Assembly (NCBI RefSeq): GCF_000003605.2
Contig: NW_003113492.1
Coordinates: forward strand, 2,650 to 24,758
Reading direction: 5' to 3'
Length of the DNA: 22,109 bases
Origin: Saccoglossus kowalevskii
Taxonomy: Eukaryota; Hemichordata; Enteropneusta; Harrimaniidae
Shown piece by piece: positions 7,703 through 15,300 of the stretch. The notes under the pieces were generated by a model. It did no database searches. It was not told where the DNA came from and saw only the letters and a list, made by a program, of their open reading frames with translations. Position 1 is the first letter of the stretch, and each line of letters opens with the position of its first letter. Made by a program: the position numbers and the translations under genes.

Positions 7703-8851
7703 CAGTATTAAGTTTGGCTCTGATGATGCAGTTGAAACAGTTTACTTTTAAGGAATACAAATATTTAGCTTGTATACATCACTGTCTTTATGCATTTCTG
7801 TTAGCCTTAAGTTTTGTTACTTTGATTTACACATTTACAGGTAGATTATCTCCACTGGCCACATCAACGCCATGCGATTTACCACCAAAGGATGCACCTG
7901 CAGCAATCATTGTACCGAATCACCAAATCATTGCTCCACCTGACGTTGCTGGAAATCAGCCAACTGAGGGTGTTCTCCTTGGTGAAGGTAGGTTCTACTT
8001 CGTACCTACTTACCTTGGCTCTACCAAGACGGGAGATATGGGAGATATCAATTTTCTCTAAATTATATCTCAAATTTTTCATTTCTCAAGATGATCCGGA
8101 ACTTTGGGATGCCACCCTGACTATGGATGACGTGGAGAATGTTGTTGCTATGGAAACAGACAATTGTGGAAGCAAACAGATCAAACCAAGTAATTTTGGA
8201 AATCCCAGCGGTGGCAAATCTACCTCAAGAACTCCAAAGAAGTTGACACCAAATGCATTGACATTCAATGCTCAGATGACAAACCATTTCCCCAATGTGA
8301 AGCCAACGTACAATACCAGGCAGCAGTCTGGTCTACTGACTGCAAAGGTTTATGGCGACAACAAGTCTGGTGAGTTAAACTAATAATTGTATGTATGTCT
8401 GTCTTACCATTATCGGAAAAATCATCAAGTTTCAAAGACCTGACAACCAGGTAGTTTAATATGAAAATCTAAAATTGACTATTAATTATCTAATTAGCTT
8501 TATTGTAAGTCAATTCCTGGTTTTTCAATCGACATTTAAGCACTAATCATTGCATTTCAATGAAACTTGGTACACAGATGCCTTTGGGACAATTTGAAAA
8601 ACTGATTAGTTTTAGGTTTGAAATCAATGCATAATAATTACCCAATTTGCATAATTAGCCAATTTTTAGCTTTTTTATTGATTTATCATTTTATCTTTTG
8701 TTTTAGTAAGAAATTTTGGTGAATAATTTTCTTAATATTTGTCTGGTGTGCTTTCTAATTAACAGTTTCAATGCGATGTAATAATTTGTTTTATTTTTGT
8801 TTTATTTCAGATTCATTTAATTCAAAGCGAAGAAAAATGGATTCAACATGA
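2286..8851 (+). CDS. RAD52: RAD52, homologous-recombination mediator (10 coding exons, first exon missing)
   Basis: RAD52 forms a ring that anneals complementary single-stranded DNA and, with RPA and RAD51, acts in break repair in the nucleus. Exons: 2286-2387, 3107-3200, 4696-4763, 5081-5199, 5560-5635, 6039-6604, 7338-7591, 7841-7987, 8091-8369, 8811-8851, joined in phases 0,1,0,2,0,2,1,1,1 into 581 codons and TGA. Residue 1 here corresponds to about residue 29 of human RAD52. Residues 1-153 are the annealing domain, co-linear with human. The positions equal to human R55, Y65, K102, K133, K152 and R153 are all kept (here R27, Y37, K74, K105, K124, R125). VEEARY ends the domain at 172-177. 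A long S/N/P-rich linker follows, then [20 protein letters not shown] (about 381-400), matching the human RAD51-binding region. The tail SKRRKMDST resembles the human basic C-terminus and likely serves nuclear import. At 581+ residues it is longer than human (418), mainly in the linker. Only the N-terminal start is uncertain. Confidence 0.97.
2388..3106 (+). other. RAD52: RAD52 intron with a 61-bp tandem repeat
   Basis: 719-bp GT-AG intron, AT-rich, holding two full and one partial copy of a 61-bp repeat (2764-2898) and nothing else recognisable. Confidence 0.85.
2764..2898. repeat. 61-bp tandem repeat, 2.2 copies
   Basis: The unit starts CACTGTGGCAGTCAGGATAA at 2764 and again at 2825 with only a few differences. 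A third, truncated copy (CACTGTGGCAGTT) starts at 2886. The spacing is exactly 61 bp. Confidence 0.9.
3107..3200 (+). CDS. RAD52: RAD52 exon (annealing domain)
   Basis: Encodes [20 protein letters not shown] through HQNI plus the first base of the next codon. YIEG-R-I-LAN-FG-NGW-HS is the classic RAD52 core. The acceptor is TTTCAG before 3107 and the donor is GTAAGT at 3201. Outgoing phase 1. Confidence 0.97.
3201..4695 (+). other. RAD52: RAD52 intron
   Basis: 1,495-bp AT-rich intron with homopolymer T runs. It contains three CCATGG motifs, one within an X-box-like palindrome at 4393-4406. No exon-like or RNA-gene signal was seen. Confidence 0.85.
4393..4406. promoter_or_regulatory. X-box-like palindrome (possible RFX site)
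   Basis: ATTGCCATGGCAAC matches the RFX-family palindrome GTTGCCATGGCAAC at 13 of 14 positions. It lies within a RAD52 intron, about 7.8 kb upstream of the ciliary gene CCDC66, so a regulatory role is unproven and a chance match is quite possible. Confidence 0.25.
4696..4763 (+). CDS. RAD52: RAD52 exon (annealing domain)
   Basis: Encodes [20 protein letters not shown] then QLK (first codon split with the previous exon). Human RAD52 has the closely similar DFVDLNNGKFYVGVCAF. The lysine before YY is the equivalent of DNA-contacting K102. Acceptor TTCTACAG, donor GTAAAC at 4764, outgoing phase 0. Confidence 0.97.
4764..5080 (+). other. RAD52: RAD52 intron
   Basis: 317-bp GT-AG intron ending TTTTTTCTAG. 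The open frame from 4817 is rich in F and L from T-runs and has no exon signals. Confidence 0.85.
5081..5199 (+). CDS. RAD52: RAD52 exon (DNA-binding groove)
   Basis: Encodes [20 protein letters not shown] through DGLKRAL plus two bases. This is the most conserved RAD52 segment: [10 protein letters not shown], then [18 protein letters not shown], where the final KR equals human K152/R153 of the inner DNA-binding site. The donor GTAAGT begins at 5200. Outgoing phase 2. Confidence 0.98.
5200..5559 (+). other. RAD52: RAD52 intron with AT-rich simple repeat
   Basis: 360-bp intron. An A/T-only stretch of mixed AATA and TA units lies at about 5342-5370. The minus-strand open frame overlapping the upstream exon is a shadow of RAD52. 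Confidence 0.85.
5560..5635 (+). CDS. RAD52: RAD52 exon (end of annealing core)
   Basis: Completes K128 and encodes [20 protein letters not shown] then KAPKP; human has SFGNALGNCILDKDYL. Acceptor CCTTTGCAG, donor GTAAGT at 5636, outgoing phase 0. Confidence 0.97.
5636..6038 (+). other. RAD52: RAD52 intron
   Basis: 403-bp intron ending in a strong T-rich acceptor (TTTTTTCTTGTAG). Nothing else recognisable inside. Confidence 0.85.
6039..6604 (+). CDS. RAD52: RAD52 long linker exon
   Basis: Encodes 188 codons and two bases. The first 24 residues finish the conserved N-terminal half (VEEARY at 172-177). The rest (about 178-341) is polar and low-complexity, rich in S, N, P and K, with no recognisable domain. 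It replaces the shorter human linker that includes the RPA-binding region. The donor GTAAGT starts at 6605. Outgoing phase 2. The antisense open frame across 6365-6616 is a shadow. Confidence 0.95.
6605..7337 (+). other. RAD52: RAD52 intron
   Basis: 733-bp AT-rich intron. Short open frames on both strands have no recognisable content. Confidence 0.85.
7338..7591 (+). CDS. RAD52: RAD52 exon (RAD51-binding segment)
   Basis: Completes K342, then encodes residues 343-426 plus one base. After a serine/threonine-rich stretch, [20 protein letters not shown] aligns with the human RAD51-binding motif around HQRKLRQKQLQQQFRERMEK. It is followed by a short glutamine run and MKTPARQHP. Acceptor TTACCAG, donor GTAATA at 7592, outgoing phase 1. 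Confidence 0.95.
7592..7840 (+). other. RAD52: RAD52 intron of 249 bp, open in frame with both flanking exons
   Basis: The intron is a multiple of three (83 codons), has no in-frame stop, and links exon frames continuously, so retention would insert 83 residues. The inserted part would include a repetitive Val-Cys run from the (TG)n tract and a leucine/phenylalanine-rich stretch. The donor GTAATA and acceptor TTTACAG are both acceptable, and the insert looks nothing like RAD52, so splicing is favoured. Confidence 0.85.
7665..7698. repeat. (TG)17 microsatellite in RAD52 intron
   Basis: Uninterrupted TG dinucleotides, 17 units as assembled. Likely length-polymorphic. Confidence 0.97.
7841..7987 (+). 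CDS. RAD52: RAD52 exon (C-terminal half)
   Basis: Completes G427 and encodes [20 protein letters not shown] through GVLLGE plus one base. Proline-rich and poorly conserved; assigned by frame and splice-site continuity. Phase 1 at both ends. The donor GTAGGT lies inside a predicted small hairpin. Confidence 0.85.
7988..8009 (+). other. Hairpin covering the 5' splice site of a RAD52 intron
   Basis: The donor GTAGGT (7988-7993) is followed ten bases later by its exact complement ACCTAC (8004-8009). A 6-bp stem with a 10-nt loop would hide the splice site. The intron (7988-8090) is only 103 bp. Confidence 0.4.
8091..8369 (+). CDS. RAD52: RAD52 exon (C-terminal half)
   Basis: Completes D476 and encodes [20 protein letters not shown] and a basic, S/T/N-rich stretch to DNKSG plus one base. 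The acidic start may correspond to the acidic segment after the RAD51-binding site in human, but similarity is weak. Acceptor ATTTCTCAAG, donor GTGAGT at 8370. Phase 1 at both ends. Confidence 0.88.
8370..8810 (+). other. RAD52: Last RAD52 intron, with a dispersed repeat
   Basis: 441-bp intron. Positions about 8460-8680 contain a phrase, TTTGCATAATTAGCCAATTT followed by TTAGC, preceded by CAATGAAACTTGG. Related phrases recur at about 21240-21410 in a CCDC66 intron, indicating one dispersed repeat family. Confidence 0.8.
8811..8851 (+). CDS. RAD52: RAD52 last coding exon with basic tail
   Basis: Completes D569 and encodes [12 protein letters not shown] then TGA at 8849-8851. The basic cluster KRRK near the end parallels the human C-terminus (KKRKYDPS), a nuclear localisation signal. 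Acceptor TTTATTTCAG. Confidence 0.93.
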
Positions 8852-8862
8852 CAGGAGAATAC

Positions 8863-8868
8863 AATAAA
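8863..8868 (+). terminator. Proximal poly(A) signal candidate for RAD52
   Basis: AATAAA only 12 nt after the RAD52 stop. If used, the 3'UTR would be exceptionally short. The downstream candidates at 9423, 9976, 10459 and 11086 are more usual distances. Confidence 0.3.
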
Positions 8869-8884
8869 AAATGTCTTTTAAAAA

Positions 8885-9134
8885 TTGCCCCATCCCAACA
8901 CTTGGTCCCTGGAAACCAACTTTTGGTCCCTCGATTCAAACAAACAGGTTCATGGATTTTGTTTCTTGGTTCCAACCTTTGACCCTGGATTGCAAAACTT
9001 GTTTCTTAGATTTCAATTCTCAGTCCTTGGATTCCAACACTGGGTCCCTGGATTTCAATTCTCAGTCCTTGGATTCCAACACTGGGTCCCTGGATTTCAA
9101 TTTTTGGTTCTTGGATGCCAACACTTGGTCCTGA
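8885..9134. repeat. Degenerate 21-bp minisatellite after the RAD52 stop
   Basis: Units of about 21 bp with the shape TTCCAACACTTGGTCCCTGGA repeat roughly a dozen times with variation. The best-preserved part is two 42-bp dimers at about 9009-9092. Because the period is a multiple of three, more than one + frame stays open: one from ATG 8871 to 9134 encodes repeats such as LDFNSQSLDSNTGS; a second runs 8885-9160. I treat these as repeat artefacts rather than genes. Confidence 0.85.
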
Positions 9135-9667
9135 ATTATATAACACTGCCACCAAAATAACCATAACCAATTCTTAGAATATTTTTGAATTTACTTTTCC
9201 TGTCTTTAAATTTGCAATCTGAAATGTTTTAAGTGATAACATAAGTATAATAATCTTTCCCTCCATTGCAACTCAAGAAAACTTATTATTTTGGTATTGA
9301 TATTTCTATTACTTTTTTAACAATGTTTACCTTGGTTTTAGCAGATTTGATGTTGCAGAGCTATTCAGTATGTTTAAAATTCACTGCTTTGTGACAGATT
9401 TTGGCATTTTGCCATCAGCAGAAATAAAACCCAGTAAACCATTGACACATGTACTTACAGTTAGACTTTACACTGCCAGTTCAGCTGTAAGAATTACAAG
9501 ATATCTGACATTTGTTTTTGAAAATTCTGGTTGGCACTTTTCTCAGTGCACTAACTAAATAATTTTTTGCTCACTGCAACATCCCGTTTTATGCATGAAA
9601 TCAAACAATTTATAACAGTTATTGAATTTTTTTCAAGCTGACCTCTGGGATTGTGGTACAATATGAC

Positions 9668-9681
9668 CTTGGCCATGGCCA
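9668..9681. repeat. Perfect 14-bp palindrome
   Basis: TTGGCCATGGCCAA, fully self-complementary, in the region downstream of RAD52. No function can be assigned. Confidence 0.6.
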
Positions 9682-11085
9682 AAATGTTAAATACGCCACC
9701 ATCTTGTGAGGCTAAGGCTCGATCTCTCTGACTATTTCATGTTTTGCTTTCCATAATAGTGTGCGTTGTGTGTCATAAAGAGTCGATCATTTGAAAGCAT
9801 GAGGGATGGCCAGAAAATTTGTTTAAAAAAAATTATGCAATCTGGACACAAAGAGAGAAAAAAATTGCATGGAAAAGATATTGGCAAATCAAGAAAAATA
9901 AAAATGTACAGACAAGACAACGTGGAAAACAAATTTGCTTCGACCACGCTCTTCCAGCCACCCTCCATGATTTCAAATAAACAATATTTTCGGTAAGATT
10001 TGGTTATGTGATTATATTTAAACAAAAACTATTTTTAAATCACAGCAATCGCTACTTTAATAATGTGCTGCGATACACATTAGATGGTTGTAAATTTTGA
10101 TATATTCTTGAATCTTCTCAAAAGTTCAAAATTGAATCATTTGATTTTTACAGCGGATCTTTTTATGCCGTATGTAAGCTCTTGTGGTGACTGCAAATAT
10201 TTTCGACTGCTATCTGCCAATGTAGTTTGAAACATTGATAATATTTGTATGCAAGCAAGATGTATTCAGCTCTGGCATTTTCTAATGGCATGTATGTACC
10301 CTAATTTGTGTATGATCACAGAACATGGGAATACATTCATCAAATACAAAATGTTGCATCCAATATTAGAAGCGGATCTCCAATAGAAGCACACATAAGC
10401 CAAGAATGGATTTTGATCACACACTTACCTCTGTCATTTACATAAGCGCATTTGTTACAAATAAAGCCGATGCGCTATTTGGGATTATTATACCAATTAG
10501 ATTAATTAATCAATTCTTCTAAAACCAGCAACTTGTTGTTTTTAATGTGTACATCATTTATTTAATGTAGAAGTTAATATTGAAAGTTTTGTATTTTGAT
10601 ATGTCTGTTTTTGTAAGAACTGAAAATTGCTTTAATTTGTCACTCTCTGTGCAACAGAAACATTCCTTTATTTTTATAAATATTTATAAAGATGAAGGGA
10701 ATGCCTTGTTGTCGTGAGTGATACTGTTTTACAGTGGGTTTCATGAAGGTGTGAATTTTTGTTTCATAGACATTTATTATTTATAAAACCAAAAGATCTG
10801 CCCAAGTCATTTAAATCCAAACGAGATGATTTCATTGGGTGTAGAAACCATTTTTGTTAACACTCATTACCCATGAGATTGGCCAAGATACTGTCATGAA
10901 TGCAAAAGATTTTGTAAACACTTGAAATTAGTTAATCATATATCGAAGTTTACAGAACGCACATTAAATTAGGAAAGTGAACCAGTGCCTTCATGAAACC
11001 TGATGTACTCGTTTCTACAACTTTCTCTTTGAAAAAAAATCTTTTTATACAAATGATAAATTGTTTTATTTTTAATTGTACAACA

Positions 11086-11091
11086 AATAAA
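11086..11091 (+). terminator. Distal poly(A) signal candidate for RAD52
   Basis: AATAAA followed within 40-60 nt by T- and GT-rich sequence, the usual arrangement of a cleavage site. This would give a 3'UTR of about 2.2 kb. Confidence 0.35.
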
Positions 11092-11639
11092 ATTTGATAT
11101 TTAGTATCTGCACATTCTTTATTTATTGTGAAGTGATTTAGTTTGCTTTCTTGCCCTCAACGAGGTTCATACATATGATATTTAAAGTTATATTTCCACT
11201 TCGCAAATCTGCAAGGTACTAATCCTCTGACCAATATATGCACCATAAAATATTGAGATTGTAGCGATGTATCAGTTTACCAGGGTAAGCGCTTGTCTTA
11301 AATTTAGTCAGATTTGTGAAAAACAGACTGAGTTCAAAGGCCGAGTTACATTTGACATTTATAAATCTAAGGGATATGAACCTCTGGTAATCTCAAAATG
11401 AAATGTATGGAAAGGACACATCTTTTGTTTTAGTTTGTTATGAGAGTGATTTATTACATATTTATAATAAATGTGAATAGACTCTAATTTCACTATTTGA
11501 GAATATTCATTGTGTTTGCCAAATTCCAAACGAGTTTGACTATAAATTTACGTGGATATCGCATGGCGAATTTTTACAATGAAGGATACGAAATAGCGCC
11601 CCCGGTGGTGAATCAATAATTTAAATTCACCTTTGACCC

Positions 11640-12217
11640 CATGAGTAATAACAGATTCCTGACAACGAACTGTGGAGTAGTATACCACCGTAAAGACCAA
11701 AGAAAACTTGTGATTGTGATCAATTTACGTGTATAGTGATATATTAATCTCGTTCATCTGTTAAGTAAGAATGTCCCCGTAAATGAAAGATGAATATTGG
11801 GTAAGTAAGATTATGGATTTGGCTTAAAATATTGCCGTCAATTTTGACCCCGGTCGTCGTTGCGCTGTCTGATTCGTACGCAGAGGTGAACGATCCTAAT
11901 GTGTTTTTGTTTATAACAGTTTTAGCAATCGGCTTGACTATAGAGCCTTTTAGGCAGGATGCTTTGAATTATCAAATTTAAATACCGTGATAAACCGATG
12001 CGACTGCAAACAAATCAGGCGTCGATGTTCCGTACGTGCTGTAACACGAATTCGTAGAAATCGCTAGATTCAATGTCGATTTCGACTTGTTTTCACACGC
12101 CTTACGAGTCGGAATACAATCACTGAGTTTAAAAAACATAATATCATAACTGTCGTCGAGCGTTTCAAGGGTTATCCTGAACACTGTCTAGCTGGCCGAC
12201 GTGTACCTTTACAAGTG
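11640..12217 (+). promoter_or_regulatory. CCDC66: Probable promoter and 5'UTR region of CCDC66
   Basis: CpG dinucleotides and G/C content rise here compared with the surrounding AT-rich DNA (for example around 11840-11890 and 12000-12220). The region directly precedes the first coding exon. An in-frame stop at 12065-12067 bounds the open frame upstream of the ATG. No TATA box or specific factor site was found at a convincing position, so the start of transcription is not placed. Confidence 0.4.
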
Positions 12218-12300
12218 ATGGACGTGCTGACCACAGCCAACATGTTGGACAATCTGTTGCATAATGTTGACAATGTCGGCTGTGCCAGAGTTTCTACTGC
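12218..12300 (+). CDS. CCDC66: CCDC66 first coding exon
   Basis: Encodes MDVLTTANMLDNLLHNVDNV then GCARVST plus two bases, joining in frame to the next exon as STA-EGLRIA. The donor is GTGAGT at 12301. A second in-frame ATG at 12242 is an alternative start. Sequence similarity to vertebrates is low here; the call rests on frame continuity, the start context and the good donor. Confidence 0.7.
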
Positions 12301-15300
12301 GTGAGTACCGGTATCATTGATTCACAACGCTGTGGTTGCAGGTCCACAGCTTCCGATAATTGTGTTTTATGATATGTAAACATGATTTTAAAACATTCTA
12401 TTGTTTGCTCATGTTATTGCATTGCATGTAATACAAATTAAACTACATAGTAGTGGAGTTTTATAGTTGCATTGTCGACTATAGTTTATTTGAAGTATTT
12501 GACATATGCTTGTATATAAATCATTATACATCTGTCATTGTATCACTGTATCTTGCGATATTGTACAGGGTTTCTGCACCCTACCATAATTGTCACTATT
12601 TTGCTCAGTTCTGAGCATCCTATACCAAGTGATTGGATTGGAAAAATGTATAATAATGTTACAAGTATTAGGAGAATACCGCAAAGTATGCACTCAGGCA
12701 GTAATAGCTTGCATCCCCCTTTTTAGTGCATCTGTTGATACTCTTGTTGTAATACTTTGCATCAGTATACGCACAATAACCTCGTAATATTTTTTAATGT
12801 TGTACCAAATGCAACAGTATTCACAAGATATCAGCATCAAAAGCTTCATGCCAACAATCACAAATTACCGAGCATTGCTATAGATTCTTTTGCAAGTTTT
12901 CTATATCTTGGGGCATCATCAAGTCACTGATTATACAACTCGATATTTTCTGATCACTGATTTGAAAATGATCTTATCTCAGAATCAAAATACTAGATAC
13001 GTTCATGCACAGCTCCTTAGCACGGGCTAAGGGGTCAAATTCCTGAGCCCGTGCTAAGAAAACGTGCGCGAACGCTTAGCACGGGCTAAGGAATGCTAAG
13101 TACGGGTTAAATCTGATCCGAAATTAACACGCGGTCTAGACCCTTAGCACGGGCTAACGAAGTCTGCGCGAACGCTTAGCCCAGGGCTAAGCGCCCTCTG
13201 CGGCGACCTTTGGGTGTGAAAAATATGCACATGATCAAATACGTCCAACTTTCTCATTCCAAAAGTTAACAGAACTGAAGTTTTCGAGGAATGTTGCATT
13301 GTCCCATGTTCGTATAACGACTCTATTCCACCAGTCATTACTCTGCGCTCGGTTCCACACTGATCGGGTCGCTGTAGTAGAGCATGGTACCTCCATGAGT
13401 AGAGCGTGCAGCAGCTCCAATTGTAGACAAAATAAATTTGGTTCGCTGTCTACGACAGGCATTAATAAAACTCTGTATTCTGTTACGCCGTTGTATACTG
13501 TTTCTGTGCATCCAAATAAGTTTGGTCCGTCTTCTCTCGCGTTCCCGTGCACGGCGCTTCACCAAAGGTCACCGTCTAATGGCGCCCCTTAGCCCGTGCT
13601 AACGACTGGCCCTCCCTGTGCGTGGACGCAATTGTGTCTAGCCGAAATGCAAATATGCTAGATAAGCCTTAATCAGCTTAAATCTTAGCCCGTACTTTGT
13701 GTAACGTGAACACAACTACTATGGGAATCAGTTCCCATTGTTCCCTGTACAACCCTTTAGTATTTCATAGTGCCACATGTATCTTGTGTTTCATTTACTT
13801 GTGTTGCAACTGTGCCTGAGCAAACTTTGAACATACAACATGTAATATACTTATGGTAGTCATGTTTAGCACACACTCAAAGCACAGTTCAAAACAGCAA
13901 TGTATGACACAATCTAGTGAAGTTAGTGAAGAAAATAATAACTTTGATAAATGTCAGGTTTCGATCAGGATAGCTTATCAATGCCTTATATTTTAAAGAG
14001 CAAAATTTCATTGACAATACAATTTAACAATTTTATTATTTTCACTGTGTTACAGAGAAGGTCTACGTATTGCCGCACTGGCAAAGCAGGGTTCGGCTGG
14101 TGTCTACCTGTTAGGAAGTAAGTAATTTCTTGTTTTATCTCTGTATTCGTAATGTGGTAAATACATGTATTGGAATACACAAATTCTATAAGGTGATTGA
14201 TGCCTGGATTTAAACATACCGGGTAATACTGTAGAGGTATTTAATTTCTCTATTTTCAGCATATTCACCGGGTTTTAAATTGATGAATTCTCAAGTAGAA
14301 CAAAAAAGTTTGATATGTTCATATGAATTAGTAACGACTAGTAAATTAGTAACGACTTTGCCCTATTAGGTTTTTTGGTTTAGTTTTAGTGTTTGAAAAA
14401 GCTTCCAAAATGAAAGTAAAAACTTGTCAGGGATTACATTGTTGTGTAAGAATCCATGATTAAACCTCTATAGTCATTGCACTGTGTTGTGTTCCAATAT
14501 TTGTCCCATGTTGCATATACATCTGGCAAAGGCAATTCTGTAACTCAAAAACTTATAAATTGAATGTGGTTGTAGAATAGGGCTAATATGCTCTACAATT
14601 TAGTATTTCTTCTTGGTAAAATATTAATGATATATTCTTTCAAATCATACTGAGACTTAACCTTTGCAATAAATGAACCTATAACCTTACCCTAATTTCT
14701 CTCCCAGAACTGTTTATAATCGTAACCCTTATCGCAATTGTGCAATTACAAATTACTATCTTATTCTGCACAAAGTTCATAAAATGATACCAAATGGTAT
14801 TTGTGCGTGTAATCAGAGTTCATTTTATCTTTTGTCTTGTGGTATGCTGAATTGTAGCGAGATATTTCTTCATTCAACCCATAGACCTTAGAAAACAAGG
14901 TCTATGATTCAACCAAGTCGCTTACCCCCCTTTTTTTTTATTCACCACTCCCATCATTGTTATCATGTACAGTGTTCATTTGTTTAAATTTAGTGACAAC
15001 AAAAAAAGTTAATCTTCCTATTGTCACATTGCTATTTGCATATGCATAGCCCACATGTCCCAACATTTGATCACAGTCCCTCAACACCATGAGACGATGA
15101 TTTGACCTTACATTCTGTATCGTAAACACTTTTGATCAGTATTACAAAACTTGCCAAAAACGCAGCTAATACCGCTTTTATAAAATGTTTGTCTATTCAC
15201 ACAATGTGGTAGCAATATATTTCAGTGCAAAGGTACTGTAAAATGACTAATTTTCACTGGGTTTAAATTTCACTGATTTACCATTTCAGGCATATTCAGT

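Larger units (their letters stand above)
8852..11100 (+). other. RAD52 3'UTR and intergenic sequence
   Basis: AT-rich, no recognisable coding content beyond the minisatellite. Short open frames on both strands (for example the overlapping pair around 9732-10025) lack family features. AT-rich motifs such as ATTTATT and TTTATAAATATTTATAAA occur around 10667-10690. Where the transcript ends cannot be decided from sequence alone. Confidence 0.5.
13016..13697 (-). mobile_element. Decayed PIF/Harbinger-type transposon with complex inverted repeats
   Basis: Inner inverted arms of about 42 bp lie at 13173-13214 and 13560-13604. Both combine a TTAGC-C-GGGCTAA near-palindrome, a GCGCC stretch and GACCTTTGG. 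Between them the minus strand carries coding remnants in two overlapping frames: an arginine-rich start (MVKRRARERERRRTK, from 13565) and, in the other frame, WNRAQSNDWWNRVVIRTW then ENF (ending near 13265). An S-x-x-WW-x-x-VV...ENF segment is typical of the N-terminal part of PIF/Harbinger (HARBI1-like) transposases. The catalytic DDE portion is absent, and the two frames imply a frameshift. Harbinger elements usually duplicate a TTA/TAA target, which fits the TTA and TAA at the repeat edges, but the exact ends are unclear. Confidence 0.55.
12301..14055 (+). other. CCDC66: CCDC66 intron 1, containing a Harbinger relic and palindromic repeats
   Basis: 1,755-bp intron. The segment 13016-13697 stands out as GC-richer mobile-element sequence (see separate entries). 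The rest is AT-rich and has no recognisable content; the open frames at 12538-12787 carry no family signal. Confidence 0.8.

Noticed and set aside
7318-8061. A 247-codon gene read straight through two RAD52 introns
   Set aside because: It includes a (TG)17 Val-Cys run and crosses good splice sites. The two end parts are RAD52 exons; the middle is intron, kept only as a retention possibility.
9732-10025. Overlapping open frames on both strands downstream of RAD52
   Set aside because: Low-complexity composition, no splice or family signal; consistent with chance in AT-rich DNA.
11978-12184. Minus-strand 68-codon open frame near the CCDC66 start, as a divergent gene
   Set aside because: No recognisable similarity and it overlaps the probable promoter/5'UTR.
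13016-13191. CRISPR-like array
   Set aside because: The repeats are near-palindromes at irregular spacing in both orientations inside an animal intron. They flank a transposase remnant, so they are transposon ends.
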